This document shows positions 16,831-25,049 of a DNA stretch of 64,000 bases, one piece after another. The position numbers were made by a program, and so were the translations under genes. The DNA comes from Streptomyces sp. MMBL 11-1 (lineage in GTDB: Bacteria; Actinomycetota; Actinomycetes; Streptomycetales; Streptomycetaceae). Under the pieces are notes generated by a model, which saw nothing but the letters and a program-made list of their open reading frames with translations, was not told the DNA's origin and did no database searches. The stretch lies in assembly GCF_028622875.1 (NCBI RefSeq), contig NZ_CP117709.1, positions 5,397,001-5,461,000 on the forward strand. The letters run 5' to 3'. Each line of letters opens with the position of its first letter. Position 1 is the first letter of the stretch.

Positions 16831-17613
16831 TCAGATGCCGCAGCTGGGTGCGGACCAGAAGCGACCGCTGCCCCCGGCCACGTGGGTGTGGTCGTTGTGG
16901 CCGGGGTAGCCAGGGCCGAGGATCTCGGTGAAGCCGTGGTTGCGCGCCGCCTGGGCGAGGGCGCAGAAGCCCTGGGAGCCCGCGCCGAGGTCCGCCGCGT
17001 GCCCGTACAGGTGGCGGCTGTTGGTGGCCCCGCCGACCGCGCTGTTGCAGGACACGCTGCGGAAGCCGCCGTTGACGGTGATCGGCCGGTCTCCCATCGC
17101 GTGCCGCATGGCCTGGAGCTTCCACATGGTCACCAGGGCGTTGGCGCGTGCCGTGCCGGCGCTGACCCTGCCGCCGGACCAGTCGGAGTTGCAGCGGTTC
17201 AGCTCGGCGTAGGTGAAGTTGACCGGGGTGCAGTCGTCGTCCTGCAACGCGTAGATCTTGCTGAACGTCTGGGCGCCGGCGATGCCGTCGGCGGCCAGCC
17301 CGTACGCGGCCTGGAAGCGCTGCACGGCCGCCTTCGTCGCCGGGCCGAACGCTCCGTCGATGGCGATCTGGTTCCCGGTGCCCGGATAGCCCGCGACGCG
17401 GATCTGGAGCTGGCGTACCGCTTCACCGCTGGAGCCCTCCCGGAGCGTGCCGCTCCAGGTGTAACAGGCGTCGGCCGTGCCGACGTTGCCGGCCGAAGCG
17501 GAACCGGGGGCCGGGGCCGGGGGCGGGGTCGCGGAGGCGGCCGTGGTGCCGCCGAACGCGAGGGCCGCTCCCGCGAGAGTCGAGAGGAGGAATCCGATGG
17601 GGCGTGATCGCAT
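16831..17613 (-). CDS. secreted zinc D-Ala-D-Ala carboxypeptidase, M15 type, with peptidoglycan-binding domain
   Basis: 260 residues. Order: signal peptide (about 1-29), Pro-rich spacer, PG_binding_1 domain at about 50-120 (LREGSSGEAVRQLQIRVAG, DGAFGPATKAAVQRFQAAYGL), then an M15A peptidase domain. Zinc ligands are seen in SRHLYGHAADLG (His and Asp) and DHTHVAG (His). The layout is that of the Streptomyces albus G DD-carboxypeptidase, which trims the terminal D-Ala of wall peptides outside the cell. The Cys-containing loops (ELNRCNSDW, SVSCNSAVG, GFCALA) suggest disulfides. It is monocistronic and divergent from the cupin gene. Confidence 0.94.
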   Translation of the reverse strand: MRSRPIGFLLSTLAGAALAFGGTTAASATPPPAPAPGSASAGNVGTADACYTWSGTLREGSSGEAVRQLQIRVAGYPGTGNQIAIDGAFGPATKAAVQRFQAAYGLAADGIAGAQTFSKIYALQDDDCTPVNFTYAELNRCNSDWSGGRVSAGTARANALVTMWKLQAMRHAMGDRPITVNGGFRSVSCNSAVGGATNSRHLYGHAADLGAGSQGFCALAQAARNHGFTEILGPGYPGHNDHTHVAGGSGRFWSAPSCGI

Positions 17614-17906
17614 GGGGGCTGCACCTCATTGTCGTCAAGCTGTCCATGGGGGATTCCGAGCCTCGGGCCGCCAGGTGTGAGTGTCAAGGTCATGTCAACA
17701 TGCTGCCGAGGGTCCGGCCTCGTGACGGGGTGACAGGATGGGAGTGTGGCGATATATCGACCGAGGGCAGGGCTTCACAGCGACCTGCGGGCTGCGAAGT
17801 CATCGGTGTACGACCCGAGTGGCTTCGCCTGCTCGTAGCCGGGCCCGAACCGGAGAGCCCCAACCCCGCGGCCCCCGCAGGGCCGCATCACTCCTGGGAG
17901 GACCGT

Positions 17907-18446
17907 GTGCTCACGGCACAGCAATGGATCGATGCTCTGGGGCTCGAACCGCATGTGGAGGGTGGGTACTTCCGGCGTACGTTCCAGGCGGACCACCGTC
18001 CGCCGGTGCGGACCCCGCGAGGCGAACGCCTCCTGCTCACCTCCATCCACTACCTGCTCACCGAGGAGTCACCCATCGGGCACTGGCATCTCAACCGGTC
18101 GGACATCCTCCACTTCCACCACTCCGGTGCCCCCCTCACCTATCACCTGATCCACCCCGACGGCCGTGCGGAGTCGGTGCTCCTCGGCCAGGACCCGTAC
18201 CAGGGGCAGGCGCTGACCCTCGCCGTTCCCGGCGGGGTGTGGAAGGCCACCTCCCTCGACGGTGGGGACCATGCCCTGATCAGCGAGGCGGTGGCGCCCG
18301 GCTTCGACTACGCGGACATGACGCTCGGGGACCCGGACGACCTGACCGCCCGCTTTCCCCGGCACGCGGCGCTGATCCAGCGCTACTGCCGCCCGGACGC
18401 CGCGCGGGGCGCCGACGGCTCACGCGGGGAGGCGCAGCGCCGATGA
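17907..18446 (+). CDS. cupin_5 (DUF985) family protein
   Basis: 179 residues from GTG 17907, with GGGAGG 6 nt upstream. The fold is shown by AQQWIDALGLEPHVEGGYFRRTF, SIHYLLTEESPIGHWHLNRSDILHFHHSG, and the closing VAPGFDYADMTLGD. The HWH and HFHH histidines could bind a metal. Family members are small cytosolic proteins of unknown activity, some called anti-sigma-like or sugar-epimerase-like without proof. The last 15 or so residues are polar and probably disordered. Confidence 0.88.
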   Translation: MLTAQQWIDALGLEPHVEGGYFRRTFQADHRPPVRTPRGERLLLTSIHYLLTEESPIGHWHLNRSDILHFHHSGAPLTYHLIHPDGRAESVLLGQDPYQGQALTLAVPGGVWKATSLDGGDHALISEAVAPGFDYADMTLGDPDDLTARFPRHAALIQRYCRPDAARGADGSRGEAQRR

Positions 18447-18471
18447 GAGCCGCACTGCCGGCCCGCCGGTC

Positions 18472-19263
18472 TCAGGTGAACGGGACGAATGAGTCCAGCG
18501 ACTCGGGCAGGGTCTGGCCGCCGTCGACGGTGAGCGTCTGACCGGTGACGAACGAGGCTTCGTCGGACGCGAGGAAGAGCACGGCGCGGGCGATGTCGGA
18601 GGTCTCGCCGAGCCGGCCGGCCGGGATGGCGGCGGCCATGCGTCGCAGGTAGTCCTCGCCCAGATCGTTCAGCCCCTCGGTGCGGACGTTTCCGGGCAGG
18701 ACGGCGTTGACGGTGATTCCGGCCGGGGCCAGTTCCAGTGCGGCGGTCCGCAGGAACCCCAGTTGGCCCGCTTTGCTCGCTCCGTAGTGGGACCACCCGC
18801 TGTAACCCGTGGTCGGACCGGTGATCGAGGAGGTGAGCACCACGCGTCCGTGTCCCGCGCGTTCCATGGCCGGCAGGAACGCCTTCGTCGTCAGGATCGT
18901 GCCCCGCAGGTTGATGGCGAGGACATCATCCACATCCGCGGCCGTCATCTCCCTCAGCGGCTTCTCGGGGAAGACCCCGGCGTTCGCGCACACCACGTCC
19001 ACATGCCCGTGGCGCGCCTCCGCCTCCTCGGCCATCGCCTCGATCGCGCTCGGGTCCCGGAGATCCACGCCCAGACCGGCGACCCGGGACCCGGTGGTCC
19101 GCGCGAGCTCGTCCGCCACCGCGCCGGCCGCCTCGTCGTCCCGGCCCGTGACGATGACAGCGGCGCCACGACGGGCGAACAGTTCCGCGATGCCCCGCCC
19201 GATGCCCCGCGTCGCGCCCGTCACGACCACGGACCGCCGTCGCCAATCGGTCTCCGTCACCAT
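18472..19263 (-). CDS. short-chain dehydrogenase/reductase
   Basis: 263 residues. Classical SDR marks are VVVTGATRGIGRGIAELF (cofactor-binding TGxxxGIG), CANAGVFPE (NAG), LTSSI with the catalytic Ser, SHYGASKAGQLG (YxxxK), and PGNVRTEGL. The end VTGQTLTVDGGQTLPES is typical of FabG-like enzymes. An Arg in VTGRDD after strand 2 points to NADP(H). It probably reduces a keto group on a small substrate; the substrate is unknown. GAAGGAG precedes ATG 19263. It is divergent from the MerR regulator 290 bp away, which may control it. Confidence 0.92.
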   Translation of the reverse strand: MVTETDWRRRSVVVTGATRGIGRGIAELFARRGAAVIVTGRDDEAAGAVADELARTTGSRVAGLGVDLRDPSAIEAMAEEAEARHGHVDVVCANAGVFPEKPLREMTAADVDDVLAINLRGTILTTKAFLPAMERAGHGRVVLTSSITGPTTGYSGWSHYGASKAGQLGFLRTAALELAPAGITVNAVLPGNVRTEGLNDLGEDYLRRMAAAIPAGRLGETSDIARAVLFLASDEASFVTGQTLTVDGGQTLPESLDSFVPFT

Positions 19264-19554
19264 CAAGCTCCTTCGTACCCCGCGCCCGTACCCCGTGACC
19301 CCACGTAGCCACTCCGGCGATGATCAACACGCTAGGTCACCGGTGGTGGATTCGCCCCGGACCGCGGAATTCCGGCCGGATACTGCCTCGGTTCAGGCCG
19401 AGAACCGAGAAGTGGCGAGGGGGCGGAACCGGCGGGCGCAGCACGACCGCAGGCGCCGCGGTTGCACCTTCCGTAGCGGCATGTGGTCCGGTGGACTCAC
19501 GTCCCGGCGGGCTTACGTCCCTGGTCCCGGCCCCTGGAGAAGAGGTCCCTGCTC

Positions 19555-20460
19555 ATGCGTTCGTCTTTCGTGCCACCCCGCCGGATCAAGATCGGTGACG
19601 CGGCGGCCTTCGTCGGCAGCACGCCGCGGGCGATCCGCCACTACCACGAGATCGGCCTGCTCCCCGAGCCCGAGCGGGGCGGCGACGGCCGCCGCCGCTA
19701 CGAGTACGAGGACATGATCCGCCTGCTGTGGATCCGCAGGACGGCCGAGGCCGGGATCGCCCTGGACGACATCCGCGACGCCTTCGCGACCGGCACGGAC
19801 TCCGCCGGCGCGGACAGCGGAGAAGCCATCGCGGGCGTCCTGGAGCGGTTGGAGGACACCCTCGCCGAGCAGGAGGCGGAGCTGCGGCGGCAGCGGGCCG
19901 CCGTGCGGCGGATGCGCACCGAGGGCAGCCGGATGGGCCTGCTCTCCGACCTCGTCACCGGCCGGCTCAAGACCCTGCCCGAGGGCTCCCTGCGCCCGGC
20001 GGACCTGGACACCCTGCTGGTCACCGAGCGGATTTTCGGCCCGCTCGGCGCGGCGGTCCAGGCCACCCGCTTCATCGCCCTGGCCACGCATCCCACCCTG
20101 CGGCAGGAATCCGACCGCGTCGACGACGCCGAGGAGGCGCTCGACGACAGTGTCGCCGTCGACGATCCGCGGGTGGCCCATGTGGCCGCTGAGCGGTACG
20201 CCTTCGAGAACGCCCTGCACGCCCACATCGAGGAGTCCGGTCTGAGCGAGGAGGACGAGGCCCTCTGCGACGCCTGGGATGCCGCGCACCCCGAAACCGC
20301 CGACGGTGGCGAGGCCGACCCCGGCTCCGGGGGACGGGAGGCCGGCTCCATGAGCGTGCTGGACGCCGTCGGCAAGATGCCCTACGACTTCTCCCCGGCT
20401 CGCCTCCGCTGTATGGAACTGGCCGGGGAACTCTTCGCCCACGACGCCCCCGGCACCTGA
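19555..20460 (+). CDS. MerR family transcriptional regulator
   Basis: 301 residues. An N-terminal MerR winged helix lies at about 9-77 (RIKIGDAAAFVGSTPRAIRHYHEIGLLPEPER, RRYEYEDMIRLLWIRRTAEAG). A coiled-coil linker at about 95-140 (EQEAELRRQRAAVRRMRTEG) follows, then a 160-residue helical C-terminal effector domain rich in Asp/Glu. There is no Cys cluster for metal sensing, so the ligand is probably organic or a protein. ATG 19555 has AGAGG 8-10 nt upstream. It converges with the SnoaL-like gene. Confidence 0.92.
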   Translation: MRSSFVPPRRIKIGDAAAFVGSTPRAIRHYHEIGLLPEPERGGDGRRRYEYEDMIRLLWIRRTAEAGIALDDIRDAFATGTDSAGADSGEAIAGVLERLEDTLAEQEAELRRQRAAVRRMRTEGSRMGLLSDLVTGRLKTLPEGSLRPADLDTLLVTERIFGPLGAAVQATRFIALATHPTLRQESDRVDDAEEALDDSVAVDDPRVAHVAAERYAFENALHAHIEESGLSEEDEALCDAWDAAHPETADGGEADPGSGGREAGSMSVLDAVGKMPYDFSPARLRCMELAGELFAHDAPGT

Positions 20461-20556
20461 AGGCTGTGCCCGCGTGGGCTCGCCGGGGCAGCACGGGTTC
20501 GGCGCGTTACCGGCGAGCGGTGACGCCGCTCGTTCCGGCGGGGACGGAAGGACGAC

Positions 20557-20934
20557 TCAGGAGGCGGACGGCTCGATCTCCCCCGCGAAGACGATGACCT
20601 GGTCGATGAGGCTTCGCCGCAGATGGATGACGTCCGTTCCCGCCAGGCGGGGGCCTCCGTCCGGCGTGGTGAAGACCCACTGGTACCGGGCCCATTCGTC
20701 CGGCATGTCCACCGCCGAACAGCGCACCATCGTGCCGGTCCCCGCCGGGTGGTGCCGGATGTCCAGCACGAACTGCTCGACCGCCGCGATTCCTTCTCTC
20801 CGGCCCAACGGCCCCCAGAAGACCACGTCCGAGGTCAGGGCCTGGGAGAGCAGGGCAGTCACATAGTTGTCGTCCGAGGCGTTGAACGCGGAGATGAACG
20901 TGTCGATCGCGGAGCGTGCCGTCTCTTCCTGCAT
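20557..20934 (-). CDS. SnoaL-like polyketide-cyclase-fold protein
   Basis: 125 residues. The NTF2-like pattern is clear: SAIDTFISAFNASDDNYVTALLSQALTSDVVFWGP, then EGIAAVEQFVLDIRHHP and RYQWVFTTPDGGPRLAGTDVIHLRR. Proteins of this fold act as ring cyclases, isomerases or ligand binders. Lone copies like this one, outside an antibiotic cluster, have no assigned substrate. The start at 20934 is the most family-like; the frame stays open to 21183 but that extension is Arg-rich and unlikely to be translated. Confidence 0.8.
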   Translation of the reverse strand: MQEETARSAIDTFISAFNASDDNYVTALLSQALTSDVVFWGPLGRREGIAAVEQFVLDIRHHPAGTGTMVRCSAVDMPDEWARYQWVFTTPDGGPRLAGTDVIHLRRSLIDQVIVFAGEIEPSAS

Positions 20935-21205
20935 GCCCCAGTAATACCAGCCGCCGTCGCGCGTGCGCTCGTCCCGCGGGCCGCCCTCCGGGGCAACCGA
21001 TCGCCTGGAACCACCTCGGTTTCCCTGTGACGTCCTGCTCAGCTGCTCGCGCCACCGGTCGCGGTGGGTTCGGGCACCTTCACGGCCGACCAGTGCCGTG
21101 CAGAAGCGGGCGTGCCCGATGGAGAGCGGCGCCCGCGATGGGCCGGAGGTCGCCGGAGGCGGGAGCTGATCCACGGAAGTCACCGGGCATCAACTGCCGT
21201 GACCG

Positions 21206-21451
21206 ATGTGGAGCATCGGCCACCGGACCGTGACCGGAGAACCGGCTCTCGACATCGCCCGGCTCTGGGTGGAGTTCACGCCCTTCCTGGAGCCCGGGGG
21301 GCGCGCCACGGTACGACTCGCGCCCCTGGACCCCTCGCAGTGGCAGCACCTTCGGCCGGGCCAGGTGATCACCATGCACGAGGACCGATCCGTGGCAGGT
21401 ACGGCAGTTGTCCTGGAGATCCAGCGTCCCCCGGCCACGGCCGCCCCGTAG
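21206..21451 (+). CDS. small beta-barrel-like hypothetical protein
   Basis: 81 residues. LWVEFTPFLEPGGRATVRLAPL, then LRPGQVITMHEDRSVAGTAVVLEI, resembles the C-terminal barrel of EF-Tu-like proteins and occurs as a stand-alone small protein in streptomycetes. No catalytic residues are visible and the ribosome site is weak. It lies between two minus-strand genes and would be monocistronic. Confidence 0.55.
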   Translation: MWSIGHRTVTGEPALDIARLWVEFTPFLEPGGRATVRLAPLDPSQWQHLRPGQVITMHEDRSVAGTAVVLEIQRPPATAAP

Positions 21452-21599
21452 GAGCGGGGGCAGTCGACTCGTACCGTTGGCGCGGTGAACGTCCAGCTCC
21501 CTCCACGCGCTGTCCGGCCCGTTCACCTCTCGGGTGACGTTGCCGTCGTCGTCGGGCGGGAAACCGCTTGGCAGGGCGCGGTGCGGCCCGTCTCCCTGG

Positions 21600-22271
21600 T
21601 CACCTGCCGACGAGATCCGCCCGCTTCCAGACCAGGGTGTACCGCCAGAACAGCCGTCGGCGGAGCCGAACGCCGGGCAGCACGCGGCGGGCCTCGCGAA
21701 CGATGTCCGGAAAGGCCGTGGTCGCCGGCCGGGTCGGTGCGGTCATGGCGACGGGGCGCGGCGCCCTGCGGCCCCGGTTCTTGATCCAGGCCAGGGCGAT
21801 GTTCGACGGAATGGCGACGGCGTCGATCAGGTGGTCGCTCAGGGACTGCGGGCGGTAGAGGCCGATGACGATCAGCGTCCCCCCGGGCGTCAGGTGTTGG
21901 CGGAAGTGCGTGAGCGCGTCGGTCAGCGGCAGGTGGTGGAGGGTGGCGACACAGGTGATGACGTCGTAGGGCCCGGCCGGTACGTCCTTCAGCGCGTCCC
22001 CGACGGAGAAGGTCACTGGAACCCCAGGAGCTGTGCGCTCCCGCGCGCGATCGACGATGGCGGGGTCGGCGTCGATGCCGTGCACCGCTTCGGCCCGGGA
22101 GGCCAGCAGCCTGGCGAGGTCACCACTGCCCGAACCGGCATCCAGGGCGCTGGTGAACCGTCTGGGGAGCCGGCGCAGGAGCCACCGGTGGTAGTGGGCG
22201 TTGTGATCCCACGGGTGGGTGGCGTGGAACTGGTCGAGTGCGCGCAGGAAGCGGGGGAGTACGGCCGTCAT
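21600..22271 (-). CDS. class I SAM-dependent methyltransferase
   Basis: 223 residues. SAM-binding motif I reads SALDAGSGSGDLARLLASR, the acidic strand-2 end is VHGIDADP, and motif II/III regions are VTFSVGDALKDVP, YDVITCVATLHHLP and HLTPGGTLIVIGLYRP. The N-terminus ATHPWDHNAHYHRWLLRRLP is common to a Methyltransf_11/25 subgroup in actinomycetes. The basic C-terminus (LPGVRLRRRLFWRYTLVWKR) may contact an acidic substrate or membrane lipid. The target is unknown. Confidence 0.9.
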   Translation of the reverse strand: MTAVLPRFLRALDQFHATHPWDHNAHYHRWLLRRLPRRFTSALDAGSGSGDLARLLASRAEAVHGIDADPAIVDRARERTAPGVPVTFSVGDALKDVPAGPYDVITCVATLHHLPLTDALTHFRQHLTPGGTLIVIGLYRPQSLSDHLIDAVAIPSNIALAWIKNRGRRAPRPVAMTAPTRPATTAFPDIVREARRVLPGVRLRRRLFWRYTLVWKRADLVGR

Positions 22272-22321
22272 GAGGTGAGTCCATCAGAGTCGCGCCGTCG
22301 CCCGTGGCGGGGGAGCGCCGA

Positions 22322-22645
22322 CTACTGCCCGGCCGCTGCGGCCCGTTCGGGAAAGTCGCGGGCGGCCATCCAGATCGTCAGGTCGAGGGCGATCCGGCCG
22401 ATGCTCGTCTCCGTGACGACCTCGTGTTCGTCGCGGGAGCTGTCACGGCGGACGACCTCGTAGCCGCCGTCGTCCAGGACGGTGACGGAGGCGGACCAGA
22501 CCGGGTCGTCCTCGTCGGGCCGGATGACGACGAAGGTGTTGTCCGAGCCGTTGAGATCGTCGAACAGCATGAACAGCGCGTCCTCGGACGGGTCCTCGAT
22601 GTGGTCGCCGTTCTCGCTGTCGGCCCGGTAGTAATCGGCTCGCAT
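22322..22645 (-). CDS. hypothetical acidic protein
   Basis: 107 residues. GGAGGAG lies about 10 nt before ATG 22645. It is strongly acidic in the first half (DSENGDHIEDPSEDALFMLFDDLNGSDNTF), followed by a beta-rich segment (WSASVTVLDDGGYEVVRRD) and a C-terminal helix (ALDLTIWMAARDFPERAAA). The pattern recalls immunity-type small proteins, but no family is recognised and no toxin gene lies next to it. Confidence 0.7.
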   Translation of the reverse strand: MRADYYRADSENGDHIEDPSEDALFMLFDDLNGSDNTFVVIRPDEDDPVWSASVTVLDDGGYEVVRRDSSRDEHEVVTETSIGRIALDLTIWMAARDFPERAAAAGQ

Positions 22646-22875
22646 CGACGTCGTCTCCTCCTGGCCTGCTGACGTGGTCGGGGCCAGGATGACACGAGGG
22701 TCCGACAGCGCCCTCCCGGGCGAGGGGCGGGGCAGCGGGCTGCGGGTCCGGGCGGGGTGGAAGACGCCGTAGCGCACCTCGATCCACCCACCGCCGCCTC
22801 GACGCCCGTGCGGCGGACGAGGACGATCCCTGGCCGGGGACGCGGCGTAAGGGGTTTCCTGCCCGGACAGCCAGA

Positions 22876-22903
22876 CGCCCCACCGTGCGGGCACGGTGGG
22901 GCG
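22876..22903 (-). terminator. terminator of the DUF397 operon
   Basis: A perfect 12-bp inverted repeat (CGCCCCACCGTG / CACGGTGGGGCG) around a 4-nt loop lies 19 nt past the stop codon of the last DUF397 gene on the minus strand. Confidence 0.8.
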
Positions 22904-22921
22904 CAGCCGGAGCGGCGGCGG

Positions 22922-23140
22922 TCAGGCGGCGGTGTCGAAGCCGCCGGCCTTGATGCACGCCACGAAGGAGGTGAACGCGTCGGCAGCGACGGCCAGGGCC
23001 GGACCGCCGGGGTTCTTCGAGTCGCGTACGGGGACGGTGCCGGTGGTGGACGCGGTGCCCGGGGCCCACTCGACGCACGAACCGCCGTTGTCGCTGTAGG
23101 AGGACGTGACCCAGTATTGGGCCGTGACTTCGGTAGCCAT
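22922..23140 (-). CDS. DUF397 protein (BldB-like), distal copy
   Basis: 72 residues. Typical DUF397 core: WVTSSYSDNGGSCVEWAPG, PVRDSKNPGGPALAVAADAFTSFVACIKAG. It is nearly a duplicate of the next gene upstream: the two share SYSxNGGSCVEWAP and PVRDSKNPGGPAL, including at the DNA level around 22990-23040 and 23260-23300. DUF397 proteins are small acidic partners of HTH/DUF5753 regulators; BldB is the characterised member. It is the third gene of the operon led by the HTH gene at 24230. Confidence 0.92.
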   Translation of the reverse strand: MATEVTAQYWVTSSYSDNGGSCVEWAPGTASTTGTVPVRDSKNPGGPALAVAADAFTSFVACIKAGGFDTAA

Positions 23141-23187
23141 CTGCGCGCCGCCCTTTCGTCGTTGTCCGGTGGTGGCTGCGGTCGGTG

Positions 23188-23394
23188 CTACAGCTCGCCC
23201 GACTTGATGCCTGCGACGAAGGCGGCGAACGCGGTGGCGGGGACGCCGAGGGCGGGTCCGCCGGGGTTCTTCGAGTCGCGTACGGGGACGATGCCGGTGG
23301 TCGACGCGGTGCGCGGGGCCCACTCGACGCACGAACCGCCGTTGTTGCTGTAGGAGGACTTGACCCACTGCGGGGTCGTGGTTTCGTTCGTCAC
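23188..23394 (-). CDS. DUF397 protein (BldB-like), proximal copy
   Basis: 68 residues from GTG 23394. The GTGA overlap with the stop of the HTH gene means tight translational coupling. Core: WVKSSYSNNGGSCVEWAPR, PVRDSKNPGGPALGVPATAFAAFVAGIKSG. It is a recent tandem duplicate of the gene at 22922-23140, 47 bp away. Confidence 0.92.
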   Translation of the reverse strand: MTNETTTPQWVKSSYSNNGGSCVEWAPRTASTTGIVPVRDSKNPGGPALGVPATAFAAFVAGIKSGEL

Positions 23395-24230
23395 GGGGTG
23401 CCCTTTCGATGCTGGTGGATCATGTCCACGGTATCTGTCTGCGACAGAGACACAGCCTGCAACTGATGGTAGGCCCTCACCATCGGGATGACCGAGCTGA
23501 GTTCGCGGTCCAGATGGCCCTGCGTCTCGGACTCGACGTAGGAGACCACGGACCGGTCCTGGAGCGTCAGCAGATTCACCAGCCGATCGAAGGGCCGCTG
23601 CTCACCGACGCTGAACGGGGCGATCTGGAGCATGGTGTGGGACTGCGCGGCGAAGTCGACCAGATACTGCAACTGAGCGTCCATCACGGCGGGGCCGCCG
23701 ATCGGGCGGCGGATGCAGCTCTCGTCCAGCACCGCGATCAGCATCGGTGGCACGGTGCGCAACAGCGCGCCCTGGCGTTCCATGAGCAACGAGACGCGTT
23801 GGTCGGCCTGTTCGGTGGTGATGACGCCTCGTTCGACGGCCGCGTCGGCCAGCGCCTGAGCGTACTCCCGGGTCTGGAGCAGCCCCGGTACGAGCCCCAC
23901 CTCGAACAGCCTGATCTCCGCCGCCCGGCCCTCCAGCGCCACGTACTCGGGGAAGCCCTGCAACAGCACCCCGTGCTTGATCTTGCGCCACTCGCGCTCG
24001 AACGAATCAGCGGTTCCCGTATAGTTCATCGCCACGTCAACGGCGATCGAGAACTTGCGAGTTGGGGACTTGTGGCACAATTCCACCCCGGAAACGTGCC
24101 TCCCCGTGTAGCCGATGCGCGCGCCGAGGTCGTCCTGTTTCCAGCCCCGTGCTTCGCGCTCCCTACGCAGACGTGCTCCGTAGGCCGCCTCCGGGCCCCC
24201 GTCAGGGTTGACTTCCTTGCGGTTGACCAA
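23391..24230 (-). CDS. XRE-type HTH regulator with DUF5753 (WhiJ-like)
   Basis: 279 residues from TTG 24230, preceded by GGGGGA. The HTH lies at about 18-75 (YGARLRREREARGWKQDDLGARIGYTGRHVSGVE), then DUF5753 (LFEVGLVPGLLQTREYAQALADAA, ERQGALLRTVPPMLIAVLDESCIRRP, HTMLQIAPFSVGEQRPFD). The next two genes are DUF397 partners, an arrangement known from WhiJ/BldB-type pairs. A TAGCGT -10 element at 24267-24272 gives a 5' UTR of about 30 nt. Confidence 0.93.
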   Translation of the reverse strand: MVNRKEVNPDGGPEAAYGARLRREREARGWKQDDLGARIGYTGRHVSGVELCHKSPTRKFSIAVDVAMNYTGTADSFEREWRKIKHGVLLQGFPEYVALEGRAAEIRLFEVGLVPGLLQTREYAQALADAAVERGVITTEQADQRVSLLMERQGALLRTVPPMLIAVLDESCIRRPIGGPAVMDAQLQYLVDFAAQSHTMLQIAPFSVGEQRPFDRLVNLLTLQDRSVVSYVESETQGHLDRELSSVIPMVRAYHQLQAVSLSQTDTVDMIHQHRKGTP

Positions 24231-24266
24231 CGTATCCCCCAGATTCGAAACGTTGAAGACGTCTCC

Positions 24267-24272
24267 ACGCTA
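24267..24272 (-). promoter_or_regulatory. candidate -10 element of the HTH-DUF397 operon
   Basis: TAGCGT on the minus strand, inside a direct repeat of CCACGCT on the plus strand (24265-24271 and 24275-24281). The same TAGCGTGG string occurs as the candidate -10 of the peptide-methyltransferase unit at 27733. Confidence 0.4.
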
Positions 24273-24323
24273 GGCCACGCTGAGTCGCCCCGGTAGTCAT
24301 ACGGCTACAGAGAGGAGCGAACG

Positions 24324-24584
24324 GTGTACGGCGAGAACGCCAGCTCGAATACGGGGCGGCCCCCACAGGTCCCGGCCCCCGGGACCCTCCTCGTGGACAC
24401 CAGTCGCGGTGACCGCGTGGGGGAGTTCCAAAGCGTCGCCGGTCCGTACTGGTCCCTCCGGCCGGTCGGCGGTGGGCGCGAGTGGGAGGTCGAACCGTGC
24501 TACGTACGCACCCCGGCGCTCATGGAGCAGCTTCGGGCCCGGACCGCGCGGCTCAACGCCCGCAGTCGGGGAGAAGTGCTGTGA
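24324..24584 (+). CDS. small hypothetical protein
   Basis: 86 residues from GTG 24324 with GAGAGGAG upstream. The middle (PGTLLVDTSRGDRVGEFQSVAGPYWSLRPVGGGREWEVEP) looks like a small SH3-like barrel and the end is a basic helix (MEQLRARTARLNARSRG). Such genes are frequent beside HTH/DUF397 genes in streptomycetes; no function is known. It is divergent from the HTH operon and overlaps the next gene by 4 nt (GTGA). Confidence 0.75.
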   Translation: MYGENASSNTGRPPQVPAPGTLLVDTSRGDRVGEFQSVAGPYWSLRPVGGGREWEVEPCYVRTPALMEQLRARTARLNARSRGEVL

Positions 24585-25045
24585 AGGCGGCCCCGTCCGG
24601 ACCGGGCCGGGTGAGGGTGCTGGACTACGTCGCGGCCGTCACGGTGACGGCCGGCGGCCAGGCCCTCCGGCTCGGCGGGGTCGCCCTGCCCAACCGCCGC
24701 CTCGTCCTCCGCTGGCTCAGGCGGCAGGCGCTGAGACTGGCGGACGCGCACGGGCATCATCTGTCCCCACCCGCCCCGTGGCTCGGCGCCAGGGACGCCC
24801 GGCCGGTCACCTTCCACGGCTCCGACGCCCCCGAGGCGCTCCGGGCGTGGGCGGGCGACCACGGCAGCCAGGACCACGCCATGAGCGCGCTGGAATCCGG
24901 ACGGCCCGCCCTGCTCACCGTGGTCGACCCCTTCGTGGGGCTGCGGGTCACCCTCGGCGCGTGGCCCGTCGATCTGTGCGGGTGGGTGACGGCGGACTCG
25001 GCGAGCCGCCCGTATCCGCCCCGTATGGAGACGGAAGGGGGCTGA
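24581..25045 (+). CDS. hypothetical protein
   Basis: 154 residues; GTG 24581 overlaps the preceding stop. The N-terminus VRVLDYVAAVTVTAGGQALRLGGVALPNRRLVLRWLRRQALRLADAHG is strand-rich then helical, followed by LESGRPALLTVVDPFVGLRVTLGAWPVDLCGWVTADS. No motif or family is recognised and there is no clear membrane helix. It is the second gene of a four-gene plus-strand operon (24324-25944). Confidence 0.65.
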   Translation: MKAAPSGPGRVRVLDYVAAVTVTAGGQALRLGGVALPNRRLVLRWLRRQALRLADAHGHHLSPPAPWLGARDARPVTFHGSDAPEALRAWAGDHGSQDHAMSALESGRPALLTVVDPFVGLRVTLGAWPVDLCGWVTADSASRPYPPRMETEGG

Positions 25046-25049
25046 CCCC

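Noticed and set aside
21485-21784. Plus-strand frame opposite the methyltransferase gene
   Set aside because: It overlaps the 3' end of a clear methyltransferase and has Arg/Cys-rich composition without a fold.
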